Assembly: GCA_036389335.1 (NCBI GenBank)
Contig: DASVQC010000046.1
Span: 1-64,000, forward strand
Length of the DNA stretch: 64,000 nt
Direction of reading: 5' to 3'
Origin: JAIVGV01 sp036389335
Lineage (GTDB): Bacteria > Acidobacteriota > Blastocatellia > Pyrinomonadales > Pyrinomonadaceae
Shown here: positions 1-18,156 of the stretch, piece after piece
Position numbering within the stretch: the stretch's first letter is position 1
How the letters are laid out: every line of letters begins with the position of its first letter
Position numbers and translations under genes: made by a program
The notes under the pieces: model-generated
The model's database searches: none
What the model was told of the DNA's origin: nothing
Seen by the model: the letters and a program-made list of their open reading frames with translations, nothing else

Positions 1-9006
<9,006 letters not shown>

Positions 9007-9076
9007 CTGTTCGCTAAACCCCCTTAACTGTGAGCGGTGAAGATCGAGTTCTCGCGCGCGCTACGCGCCCCGCGCC

Positions 9077-11563
9077 TCAGTCGTGTCGCAGGGCGATCAT
9101 CGGTTCCACCTTCGCGGCCCTGAGCGCCGGCGAGTAGCTGGCGACGACGGCCACGGCGGCGAGGAACAGCGGCGCCGCGAGGAAGGTCATCAGGTCGGTC
9201 GTGCTCACCTCGAAGAGCAGGCCGGACATCAGGCGCGTCAGGGCGAAGGCCGCCAAGAGCCCGATCACCAGCCCCGTCAGCGTGAGCTTGAGCGCCTGCC
9301 CGACGACGAGGCGCAGGATGTCGGCCCGCTGCGCGCCCAAGGCCATGCGGATGCCGATCTCGTGCGTGCGCTGGTTAACGGAGTAGGAGATGATGCTGTA
9401 GATGCCGAGCGCCGCGAGCACGAGCGCGATGACCGCGAAGACGCCGAGCAGGATCATGTTGAAGCGCCGCCCGGCGACCGACTCGGAGACGACCTGATTC
9501 ATGGTTCTCACCCGCGCGACGGGCTGATCCTTGTCGACGGCCAGAACCTCGTCGCGCACGGGGGAGACGAGCCCCGCCGGATCGGCTGACGTGCGCACGG
9601 CCAGCGTCACGGGCCGACCGAGCACGGCCATCATCGGCGCGGGCATCTGCAAGTAAGGCAGGTAGGCCCTCGGCTTCGGCTCGGCGTCGAGCGCCGCCGC
9701 GCGGACGCCGCCGACCACGCCGACGATCTCGAAGGTCGGCCCGTTGACGATCTTGAGCCGCTTGCCGACCGGCTCCTCGTTGGGCCAGTAGCGGCGCGCC
9801 ATCGCCTCGTCGATGATCATGTTGCCCGTCATCTTCTCCAGATCGTCGAGGCTCACGACCGTCGGCCCGCGATCCTGATCCGTGAAGGCGCGCCCCTTGA
9901 GGACGGGGATGCCCATCGTGGCGAAGTAGGTCGGGCTGACGATGGAGTAGCTGACCGAGAGGAAGTCGCCGGGCGACTCGGCGGGCCGGCCCTCGATGGT
10001 GAACGGGAGCACGCGGTCGAGCCCGCCGAGCGGCAGCGTCGAGACCACGTCCGCCGAGCGCACGCCGGGCAGCGCCGCGACGCGTTCGAGGAGCTGCCGG
10101 TAGAAGGCCACCACCTTGTCGCCGGTCGGGTACTTGGTCTCCGGCAGAGCGATCTGCATCGTCAGCACCCGGTCGGGGTCGAACCCCGGCCCCACCTTGC
10201 CGAGTTGCAGGAAGCTCTTGATCATCAGCCCGGCCCCGATCAGCAGCGTCACCGCGAGGGCCACCTCCGCGACGATGAGGACGTTCTGCGTGCGCAGCCC
10301 CGTGCCCGTCGCGCCCCGCCCGCCGCTCTCTTTGAGCGACGCGCTCGTGTCCTGCTTCGAGCCTTGCAGCGACGGCGCGAGGCCGAAGGCGAGCCCCGTC
10401 ACCAGCGAGACGAGCAGCGCGAAGCCGAGGACGCGCCAGTCGAGCCCGATCTCCGTGGCGCGCGGGAGGCTGTCGGCGTTGAACGCCACGAGTAGCTTGA
10501 GCCCCGCGTAGGCGAACAGCAGGCCGAGCCCGCCGCCGACGACGAACAGCAGCACGCTCTCGGTGAGGAGCTGGCGCACGAGGCGCGACCGGCTCGCGCC
10601 GAGCGCCATGCGCACGGCGATCTCGTTGCGCCGCACGACCGCGCGGCTGAGCAGCAGGTTGGCGACGTTGGCGCAGGCGATCAGCAGCACGAAGGCGACC
10701 GCGCCGAGCAGCAGGTAGAGCGACGGGCGAACCTTGCCGACGACCTGCTCTCTCAGGCCGACGAGGAGCACGCCGTAGTCCTTGTTCCACTCCGGGTTCT
10801 CCTCGGCGAGCCGTCGCGCGATGTTCTCCATCTCGGCCTGCGCCTGCGCCTGCGCGACGCCGGGCTTGAGGCGCGCGAGCAGGTGGAGGAAGTGGCGGTT
10901 CTCCATCGGGTCGCCGGGCGCGAGCCCGAGCGGCACCCACAGCTCGGTGCTGGAAGAGAACTCGAAGCCCGCCGGCATGTCGCCGCCGCGCACGATCTGG
11001 AAGTCGGGCGGCATGACGCCGACGACCATGTAGCCCTCGTTGTCGAGGAGCAGGGTCTTGCCGGCGACGTTCGGGTCTGCGCCGAAGCGGCGCTGCCACA
11101 GCCCGTGGCTGATGACGACCACGCGGTTGGCGCCGGGCCGATCCTCCTCTTCGCCGAACGGGCGGCCCACGACCGGGCGCACGCCGAGCGTCGGGAAGAG
11201 GCTGGCCGAGACGAGCGCGCCTTGCAGCCGCTCCGGGTTGCCCGCGCCCGCCACGTTGAACCCCTGATACTGGAAGGCCGCGATGCCCGCGAAGGACTGG
11301 CTGCGCTCCCTGTAGGCGCGGAAGTTGGCCGGCGAGACGGCGAACTTCTCCCACCCCTGCCGCGCGTTCGTGTCCCAGACCATCACCAGCCGCTCCGGGT
11401 CTGCGTAGGGCAGCGGGCGCAGCAGGACGGAGTTGACCACGCTGAAGATCGTGCTGATCGCGCCGACGCCGAGGGCCAGCGCCGTGATCGAGGCGACCGC
11501 GAAGATCGGGTTCCTGACGAGAATGCGGAGCCCGTATCGCAGGTCCTGTAGCAAGGTTTTCAT
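9077..11563 (-). CDS. ADOP-type (MacB/FtsX-like) permease inside the NRPS cluster
   Basis: An 828-residue inner-membrane permease with two FtsX-like halves: an N-terminal helix (about 21-43), a periplasmic MacB-type domain, three helices around 280-440, a second periplasmic domain and three C-terminal helices. The family hallmark IACANVANLLLSRAV is present, and the C-terminal half has QRTHEIGIRMALGAQ. There is no ATP-binding domain and no ATPase gene beside it. ATG 11563 (protein start MKTLLQDLRYG) was chosen over a 23-codon upstream extension because GGAGGGGG sits just before it and all paralogues begin this way. It lies between the MFS gene and NRPS-3, 70 bases before the latter. A role in exporting the peptide is inferred only from position. 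Confidence 0.9.
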   Translation of the reverse strand: MKTLLQDLRYGLRILVRNPIFAVASITALALGVGAISTIFSVVNSVLLRPLPYADPERLVMVWDTNARQGWEKFAVSPANFRAYRERSQSFAGIAAFQYQGFNVAGAGNPERLQGALVSASLFPTLGVRPVVGRPFGEEEDRPGANRVVVISHGLWQRRFGADPNVAGKTLLLDNEGYMVVGVMPPDFQIVRGGDMPAGFEFSSSTELWVPLGLAPGDPMENRHFLHLLARLKPGVAQAQAQAEMENIARRLAEENPEWNKDYGVLLVGLREQVVGKVRPSLYLLLGAVAFVLLIACANVANLLLSRAVVRRNEIAVRMALGASRSRLVRQLLTESVLLFVVGGGLGLLFAYAGLKLLVAFNADSLPRATEIGLDWRVLGFALLVSLVTGLAFGLAPSLQGSKQDTSASLKESGGRGATGTGLRTQNVLIVAEVALAVTLLIGAGLMIKSFLQLGKVGPGFDPDRVLTMQIALPETKYPTGDKVVAFYRQLLERVAALPGVRSADVVSTLPLGGLDRVLPFTIEGRPAESPGDFLSVSYSIVSPTYFATMGIPVLKGRAFTDQDRGPTVVSLDDLEKMTGNMIIDEAMARRYWPNEEPVGKRLKIVNGPTFEIVGVVGGVRAAALDAEPKPRAYLPYLQMPAPMMAVLGRPVTLAVRTSADPAGLVSPVRDEVLAVDKDQPVARVRTMNQVVSESVAGRRFNMILLGVFAVIALVLAALGIYSIISYSVNQRTHEIGIRMALGAQRADILRLVVGQALKLTLTGLVIGLLAAFALTRLMSGLLFEVSTTDLMTFLAAPLFLAAVAVVASYSPALRAAKVEPMIALRHD

Positions 11564-11700
11564 TCCCCCTCCACCGTCGTTTGATTGCGCGGGCCGGCCA
11601 TCACATGAAGAACAGACGGCAGCCCGAAGCATGAGAAACTACCCGCCGCCCGCGCCGGGCTGGCCGAGGCCGAGCGGGCGCGGCCCTGATCGAAGTCGCC

Positions 11701-13113
11701 CTAACCCACGTCGGCCTCGCTCTGTAGCTCGGTCGTGGGGAACGGCGTCGGCAGCGGCGGCAGCTCGTCGCGGCCCCGCTCGTCCGCCGCGGCCTGCGCC
11801 TCGTCGGGGACGAAGTCCGGCAGCTCGTCCTCGACGAGGCGGAGGCGCGGATACCTGTAGCCGATGGCCGTGCCGAGGACGGTCAGGAGCCCGATCAGGA
11901 CGAAGAGCAGGCCGATGCCGCGCCCCTTGCCCGTGCCGAGGACGCGCCCGACGCTGTCGGCCAGAGGCCCGCCCGGCGCGAGCAGCGGCTCGAAGACGCG
12001 GTCGGCCAGAGGGCCCGCGACGAAGTAGGCGAGCGGCAGGCACGAGCCGCCGATCATCGCGCGCATGGCGAAGACGCGCCCCTGCACGTCGGGCGCGACC
12101 TTCGTCTGCCAGATGGCCTGACTTGAGCCGTTCGTGATCGGCAGGCTCATGAAGAAGAGGAAGCAGGCCGCCCCCACCAGCGGCGCGGACGGACGCAGCC
12201 CGGCCAGCACGATGCACAGCCCGATGAGCGCGAGGAAGCCGAGCACGCCGTTGACGCGCCGCTTCGGGCCGCCCCACGCCACCATCAGCACGGTGCCGAA
12301 GAGCATCCCCGCCCCGCCGATAGAGAGCACGGTGCCGAGCACGGCGGGCGAGGCGAACGACAGGATGAGCGGCGTCGCCAGCACGTTCGACATGCCGACG
12401 AGGAAGTTGGCGACGGCGAAGAAGACGAGCAGGCCGAGCAGCCCGGGGCGCGCGGCGAGGTAGCGCCAGCCGTAGGACGACTCGCCGAGCAGCGTCCCCT
12501 TCCCGGCCTTACCCTCGTCGGTCGCCTCCGGCCTCGGCACGCGCACGATGAGCAGCATCGTCAGGGCCACGAGGTAAGTCGAGAAGTCGATCAGGAGCAC
12601 GCGCCCGATGCCGACGGTCACGAGCAGCACGCCGGCGAGCGCCGGGGCGAGGATCTGCGCGGCGGCTGGCCCCATCTGCGCGAGGCCGCTGACGCGACCG
12701 AGATCGCGCTTGGCGACGAGCAGCGTGGTCGAGGCGGTGTAGGCGGGCCAGCGGAACGCGCTGCACAGCGAGACGACGCCGAGGACGACATATATCTCCC
12801 ACACGTCGAGTCGGCCCGCAGAGACGAGCGCGGCGAGCCCGAGCGTGCAGAGGGCCGCCACCGTGTCGCTCATGATCATCGTCAGCCGCCGATCCCAGCG
12901 ATCCGCGAGCGCGCCGATGAGCGGCATCAGCAGCAGGACGGGCAGCGTCGAGAACAGCGAGATGAGCGCGAACTTCGTGACCGAGCCCGTGCGCTGGTAG
13001 ACCCAGATGCCGAGCGAGAAGCTGGTCAGGCCCGTCCCGACGAGCGAGACGCACTGGCCCGCCCAGATCATGATGAACGTGCGCATCCCGCCCGACCGCT
13101 TACCTCGTCCCAT
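11701..13113 (-). CDS. MFS transporter, probable peptide exporter
   Basis: A 470-residue major facilitator protein with about 12 hydrophobic helices and a hydrophilic, acidic C-terminal tail of about 50 residues. The loop after helix 2 has ALADRWDRR, the usual MFS loop motif. The general type resembles EntS/MFS_3 exporters, which are often found beside siderophore and NRPS genes. The reading frame is open upstream through the end of NRPS-2, but ATG 13113 (MGRGKRSGGM) carries a strong GGAGGAGAAGG ribosome-binding site, so the longer reading was discarded. The gene starts 20 bases after the NRPS-2 stop, which implies cotranscription. Export of the lipopeptide across the inner membrane is the likely job; the substrate cannot be read from the sequence. 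Confidence 0.9.
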   Translation of the reverse strand: MGRGKRSGGMRTFIMIWAGQCVSLVGTGLTSFSLGIWVYQRTGSVTKFALISLFSTLPVLLLMPLIGALADRWDRRLTMIMSDTVAALCTLGLAALVSAGRLDVWEIYVVLGVVSLCSAFRWPAYTASTTLLVAKRDLGRVSGLAQMGPAAAQILAPALAGVLLVTVGIGRVLLIDFSTYLVALTMLLIVRVPRPEATDEGKAGKGTLLGESSYGWRYLAARPGLLGLLVFFAVANFLVGMSNVLATPLILSFASPAVLGTVLSIGGAGMLFGTVLMVAWGGPKRRVNGVLGFLALIGLCIVLAGLRPSAPLVGAACFLFFMSLPITNGSSQAIWQTKVAPDVQGRVFAMRAMIGGSCLPLAYFVAGPLADRVFEPLLAPGGPLADSVGRVLGTGKGRGIGLLFVLIGLLTVLGTAIGYRYPRLRLVEDELPDFVPDEAQAAADERGRDELPPLPTPFPTTELQSEADVG

Positions 13114-13133
13114 GGCCTTCTCCTCCCCCCGCC

Positions 13134-16100
13134 TCATTCGGTCAACTCTCCCATCGCCACGACGATCTTGCGTTCGCCGGCGAAGGGGTTGCGCGCGTGC
13201 GCCGTCAGCATGTTGTCGAGCATCAGGATGTCGCCCTGCCGCCACGGGAAGCTCACGGCGAGGCGACGGTAAAGCTCCTGAATCGACTCTATCGTGGAGT
13301 CCTCTATCGGCGAGCCGTCGCCGTAGTAGACGTGGCGCGGCGCGTCCCCCTCGCCGTACATCGAGAGCAGAGAGGCGCGCACGCCCGCGTCGAGCCGCGA
13401 GAGGTGGTGCAGCAGGATTTGGTTGAAGAACAGCTTCTCGCCGGTCTTCGGGTGCTCCCTCACCGCGGGCAAGACCTGCCGCGTCCGCAGGCCGTCGCCG
13501 TTCCAAGCGAACTCCATCCCCGCCTCCCGGCAGCGGCGCTCGACCTCGGCCCTCTCGTCCGTGCCAAAGAACTGCCGCCAGCTCACGTCGAGCCCGTCCG
13601 TGAAGTTGCGGACGTACATGACGCCCTTCTGCTCGAACCGCTCCCTGATCCGCGGATCGAGCCCGCGGTAAACCTCTCGGCAATCGACGAGCGGCGTCTC
13701 CCCGCCCTCGCGCGACGGCGTCACGCAGAAGAACCAAATCTTCAGGGGCCAGCGCCGCAGGTGCGAGCTTTCGTTGTGGAAGAGGATGGCCTTGTCGGCG
13801 GGGTACGGCGTCGAGCGGTAGATTTTGCCGCTCACGCCCTCGCGCGGCAGGTCGCCGTACTCGCTGAACAGATGCGGGCAGACGGCCTGCGCGAACTGCT
13901 CGAAGCCCGGCACGGACGCGACGCCGAAGCCGCGGAAGAGCAGCGCGCCGTGACGCAGCAGCCGCTCCTCAAGGAGCGCGCGGTTGGCCTCGCCCCACGC
14001 GACCAAGTCCACGTCCTCGACGACGGGCGCGACGACGAGCGGCAGCTCGCGCGCCCCGCCGTCCTCGCCCGCGCCGTCGCGGCCCATCCTCACGGGGCTG
14101 GCCTGCGAGAGTTTGACGGCCCTGCGCGCGGAACGCTTGATCTGTCCGCCCGCGCGCGGCGGCGCTGTCTCAGCCGCTGTCTCAGCCGCGCCCGCGGGGC
14201 GCACGAGCGCGTCCAGATCGCGCAGGCGGAGGTCGGGGTCGGCGGCGACGGCCCCGAGCAGCTTCGCGAAGTCGGCGAGCATCCCTTCGACCCTCGACCG
14301 CTCGAAAATGTCGGCGTTGTAAGTCCAGGTCTGGACGACGCCGCGCGGCGACTCTTTCAGCATGACGGCGAGATCGAACTTGGAGCTGCCGGGATCGAAC
14401 TCCACCGGCGTCAGCGTGAGCGAGGGCAGCTCAAGCGGCGGCACGGGCGCGTTCTGGAGGACGAACAAGACCTGAAAGATCGGCGGGTAGCTCTCGGCGC
14501 GCTTCGGGTTGAGGGCCTTGACCAACTGGTCGAAGGGCAGGTCTTGGTGCGTGTAAGCGTCGAGCGTGACTTTACGCACGCGCGCGAGCAGTTGGCGGAA
14601 CGTGGGATCGCCCGACAGGTCTGTGCGCAGGACGAGGTGGTTGACGAAAAAGCCGATCAGCCCTTCCGTCTCAAGGCGGTTGCGGTTGGCGATGTCGGTT
14701 CCGACGAGCACGTCGTCGCGCCCCGTGTAGCCGCGCAACTGGGCCTTGAAGACGGCCAGCAGCGTCATGAACAGCGTCGCCTGCTCGTGCTGGCTGAGCG
14801 CCCTGAGCGAGCGGTAAAGATCGTCGGGCAGCACCGCCGAGCACATCCCGCCGCGGTAGGTTCGCGCCGGCGGGCGCGGGCGGTCGGCGGGCAGCTCGAG
14901 GAGCGGGGGCGCGCCCGCGAGTTGTCGCCGCCAGTAGAAGAGCTGCGCGTCGAGCACGTCGCCGTGCAGCCAGCGGCGCTGCCACGCGGCGAAGTCCGAG
15001 TACTGAACGGGAAGCTCCGGCAGGGCGGGCGGCGCGGAGGCCGCGAGCGCCTCGTAGAGCGCCGTCATCTCGCCGACGAAGACGCCGAGCGACCAGCCGT
15101 CGGAGACGATGTGGTGCATCGTGACGAGCAGGAGGTGCTCGTCTTCGCCGAGCCGCAGCAGCCTGACGCGCAGCAGCGGCCCCCTCGCGAGGTCGAAGGT
15201 GAGCCGCGCCTCCTCGGCCATCAACTGCCGCGCGCGGGGCTCGCGCTCCGCCTCGGGCAGCGCGCTCAAATCCTCGCGCGAGAGCGGCACGGGCTGCGCG
15301 GGGACGACGACGCCCGACGGCTCGCCGTCCTCGGCGGCGAAGACGGTGCGCAGTGGCTCGTGCCGCCGGACGATCTCGTCGAGGCTCCGTCGCAGCGCGG
15401 AGAGATCGAGCCTTCCCTTCATCCGCACGGCGCAGGGGACGTTGTAAGCGGGGCTGTCCGGCTCAAGCTGGTTCAAAAACCACAGCCGCCGCTGCGCGAA
15501 GGAGAGCGGCACGCCGTTGCCGTCGCGCGGGGCGCGCTCGATGGGCGGCAGCGACAGGCCGGCCCCGGCGCGCATGCGCTCCTCGATGTGTGCGGCCAGC
15601 CCGCCGACCGTCGGCGACTCGAAGATGCTCTGCAAAGGGACTTCAGTCTGGAGGAGGTTATTCACCCGCGAGATGGCCTGCGTGGCGTGGAGCGAGTTCC
15701 CCCCGAGCGCGAAGAAGTTGTCGTCGACCGAGACCCGCCCGGCCCCGAGCACCTCCGCGTAAACTCCCGCCAGCACCTCTTCGATGGGCGTGCGCGGCGC
15801 GACGAACCTGCCCCCGGCGTCCGGGCCGAGCGGCGCGGGCTCCGGCAGCGCCTCGTGATCCACCTTCCCGTGCGGCGTCAGCGGCAGCGCGTCGAGTCTG
15901 ACGAAGGCCGACGGCAGCATGTACTCCGGCAGCCTCTCCTTCAGAAAGCCCCTCAGCTCGCCGGGGTCGAGCGCCCCGTTCTCCGCGACGACGTAGGCCA
16001 CGAGGCGCGCGCCCGCCGCGCCGTCCTCGCGCAGGCCGACGACGGTTTCCCGCACCGCCGCGTGCTGTTCGAGCGCCGCCTCGATCTCCCGCGGCTCGAT

Positions 16101-18116
16101 GCGGAAGCCCCTCAGCTTGAGCTGCCGGTCGTTGCGCCCGACGAACTCCAGATCGCCCGACGGCAGCCGCCGCACCAGATCGCCCGTGCGATAGAGGCGC
16201 GCGCCCCCTTCGCGCGCGAGCGGGTGCGGGACGAACCGCTCGGCGGTGAGTTCGGGCCGGTTCAGGTAGCCGCGGGCCAGCCCGTCGCCGCCCACATACA
16301 GCTCTCCGGTGACGCCCACGGGCACGGGGCGCAGTCGCTCGTCGAGGACGTAGACCTGCACGTTGGCTATCGGCTTGCCGATGGGCGGATCGCCCGCGGC
16401 GCAGGTCGTCACCGTCGCGGCTGTCGTCACCACCGTATTCTCGGTCGGGCCGTAGTGGTTGACGAGGGTGAAGGGCGTCGCCTCGGAGGGGCGGCGGCGC
16501 AGCTTGTCGCCGCCCGTCAGCAGCAGCCTCGGCGCGGCGTCGGGGGGCCACGGCTCTCTTAAGGCGGCTTCGGCGAGCGGCGTCGGGAGGAAGCAGATGC
16601 TGATGCGCTCGCGCGCCAACCACTGCACGAGCTTCGGGGCGAAATCGCGCGTCTCGCGGTCGGGGACGTGTAGCGACGCGCCCGCGCACAGGTAGGGCCA
16701 CACCTCCCAGACGGACGCGTCGAAGGCGGGCGCGGCCAACTGCGTCGCGCGATCTGCCGGCCCGACTCCGTAGGCGAGCCGGTGCCAGTTGACGAGGTTT
16801 GACAGACTGCCGTGCGTGATCTCGACGCCCTTGGGCCTCCCCGTCGAGCCCGACGTGTAGATGACGTAGGCGAGGTTCTGCGGGCCGACGCCGCCCCCGA
16901 TGCGCGACGCGCTCTCGCGCGCAAGCTCTTCCCTCTGACCGTCCGTGCTGATCAGCTCGACCCCGCGCGTACCCAACTGTCCGCGCAACCGGCCAGCCAG
17001 CGCGTCCTGAGTGAGCAGCACGCGCAGGTCTGCGTCCGCCAGCATGAAGTTGACGCGCTCCGCCGGGTAGTCTGGATCGATGGGCACGTAGGCCCCGCCC
17101 GCCTTAAGGACGGCGAGCAGCGCGACGACCATCTCTATCGACCGCTCCATCATCACGCCGACTAAGACTTCCGGCCCCACCCCGCGACGGCGCAGGCGGC
17201 GGGCCAACTGGTTGGCGCGGTCGTCCAACTCGCGGTAGGTGAGCGATTGATCGCCGGACGAGAGGGCCGGGGCGTCGGGCGCGCGATCACACTGACGCTC
17301 GAACAGCTCGTGGGCGCACGCGCGCTCGTAGTCGGCGTCCGTCGCGTTCCACTCCCCGAGTAACTGCCGCAACTCCTCGCCGCCGACGATCTCGATGTCG
17401 CGCAGCAGGACGCCGGTGTCGGCCACGCCCGCCCGCAGCGCGTTGCACAGGTGCGCGAACAGTCGCCGGACGGTCTCTTCTTCGTAGAGGCGCGCGTCGT
17501 AGAGCGCGCGCACGCCGAGACGACCGGGCGCGCGGCTGACGCGCAGCGTCAGGTCGGCGGTCGGGGCCGGAAGCTCGTCGTGAATCTCGTCGAGGAGCAG
17601 CACGATGTCGAAGAGCGGCGACTTCGGCCCGTGCGACGACAGGCCGAGGTCGCGCGCGAGCAGGTGAGCGGGGTAGAGTTGGTGCGCGTAGGCGTCGAGC
17701 AACGTCTGCCGCACCTGCACGAGGAGCTGTCGGAAGCTGAGCCGTTCGTCAATCACGTCCGAGATCGCCAGCGCGTTGGCGGACGGCGCGCCGCCGGCGC
17801 TTCTCAGCGCGGGGCTGCCGACGACGACCACGTCGCGGCCCGTGTGCTTCCGCAGGCAGACCTTGAGGGCCGACATGAGCACGGTGTAGAGCAGGAAGGG
17901 GCCGTCGCCCGTCAGCTTCGAGAGACGGAGCCGGAGGTCGTCCTCAAGCGTCAGCTCGACGCTCCGGTAATCGGACTCGGCGGCCTCCGCCGGCCAGGCG
18001 CGGTCGGGGCGCACGCCCGAGGGCTGCGTCTCCGGCGACAATTTCCCGAGCCAATAGTCTCGCTCCCCGATCAGCCTCTCGTCGAAGACTATGATCTCTG
18101 ATTTGAGGTCGTGCAT
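13134..18116 (-). CDS. NRPS-2: (C-lobe)-A(Leu-like)-T-C-TauD hydroxylase
   Basis: A 1660-residue synthetase. Residues 1-245 start at the 'ERDYW' point of a condensation domain and contain only its C-terminal lobe, with no HHxxxDG. A domain about 260-760 (A3 near 420) has pocket residues D-A-W-F-L-G-H-V-V-K, close to the common Leu code. T follows with GGNSL near 810. A complete C domain spans about 865-1300 with intact HHIVSDGWS near 1000. Residues about 1355-1660 are a TauD/TfdA-type Fe(II)/2-oxoglutarate oxygenase: facial-triad residues H1447 and E1449 in FHNES, distal H1640 in TAHARNPF, then a downstream Arg for 2-oxoglutarate. This resembles the aspartate beta-hydroxylases (SyrP-like) built into siderophore and lipopeptide synthetases. 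The C-TauD end should meet the Asp module of NRPS-3. It starts 40 bases after the radical SAM gene. Confidence 0.93.
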   Translation of the reverse strand: MHDLKSEIIVFDERLIGERDYWLGKLSPETQPSGVRPDRAWPAEAAESDYRSVELTLEDDLRLRLSKLTGDGPFLLYTVLMSALKVCLRKHTGRDVVVVGSPALRSAGGAPSANALAISDVIDERLSFRQLLVQVRQTLLDAYAHQLYPAHLLARDLGLSSHGPKSPLFDIVLLLDEIHDELPAPTADLTLRVSRAPGRLGVRALYDARLYEEETVRRLFAHLCNALRAGVADTGVLLRDIEIVGGEELRQLLGEWNATDADYERACAHELFERQCDRAPDAPALSSGDQSLTYRELDDRANQLARRLRRRGVGPEVLVGVMMERSIEMVVALLAVLKAGGAYVPIDPDYPAERVNFMLADADLRVLLTQDALAGRLRGQLGTRGVELISTDGQREELARESASRIGGGVGPQNLAYVIYTSGSTGRPKGVEITHGSLSNLVNWHRLAYGVGPADRATQLAAPAFDASVWEVWPYLCAGASLHVPDRETRDFAPKLVQWLARERISICFLPTPLAEAALREPWPPDAAPRLLLTGGDKLRRRPSEATPFTLVNHYGPTENTVVTTAATVTTCAAGDPPIGKPIANVQVYVLDERLRPVPVGVTGELYVGGDGLARGYLNRPELTAERFVPHPLAREGGARLYRTGDLVRRLPSGDLEFVGRNDRQLKLRGFRIEPREIEAALEQHAAVRETVVGLREDGAAGARLVAYVVAENGALDPGELRGFLKERLPEYMLPSAFVRLDALPLTPHGKVDHEALPEPAPLGPDAGGRFVAPRTPIEEVLAGVYAEVLGAGRVSVDDNFFALGGNSLHATQAISRVNNLLQTEVPLQSIFESPTVGGLAAHIEERMRAGAGLSLPPIERAPRDGNGVPLSFAQRRLWFLNQLEPDSPAYNVPCAVRMKGRLDLSALRRSLDEIVRRHEPLRTVFAAEDGEPSGVVVPAQPVPLSREDLSALPEAEREPRARQLMAEEARLTFDLARGPLLRVRLLRLGEDEHLLLVTMHHIVSDGWSLGVFVGEMTALYEALAASAPPALPELPVQYSDFAAWQRRWLHGDVLDAQLFYWRRQLAGAPPLLELPADRPRPPARTYRGGMCSAVLPDDLYRSLRALSQHEQATLFMTLLAVFKAQLRGYTGRDDVLVGTDIANRNRLETEGLIGFFVNHLVLRTDLSGDPTFRQLLARVRKVTLDAYTHQDLPFDQLVKALNPKRAESYPPIFQVLFVLQNAPVPPLELPSLTLTPVEFDPGSSKFDLAVMLKESPRGVVQTWTYNADIFERSRVEGMLADFAKLLGAVAADPDLRLRDLDALVRPAGAAETAAETAPPRAGGQIKRSARRAVKLSQASPVRMGRDGAGEDGGARELPLVVAPVVEDVDLVAWGEANRALLEERLLRHGALLFRGFGVASVPGFEQFAQAVCPHLFSEYGDLPREGVSGKIYRSTPYPADKAILFHNESSHLRRWPLKIWFFCVTPSREGGETPLVDCREVYRGLDPRIRERFEQKGVMYVRNFTDGLDVSWRQFFGTDERAEVERRCREAGMEFAWNGDGLRTRQVLPAVREHPKTGEKLFFNQILLHHLSRLDAGVRASLLSMYGEGDAPRHVYYGDGSPIEDSTIESIQELYRRLAVSFPWRQGDILMLDNMLTAHARNPFAGERKIVVAMGELTE

Positions 18117-18156
18117 TCGTCACCAGCCCCGTTTCTCCCCGGCGGCGGAGCGCCGC

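Noticed and set aside
11645..11685. GC-rich hairpin after the MFS gene as a terminator
   Set aside because: Only about seven bases pair well, there is no T-run, and such pairings are expected by chance in this base composition.
13114..13737. Upstream extension of the MFS reading frame
   Set aside because: It runs through the TauD-coding end of NRPS-2 in another frame. The hydrophobic protein starts at 13113 after a strong SD.
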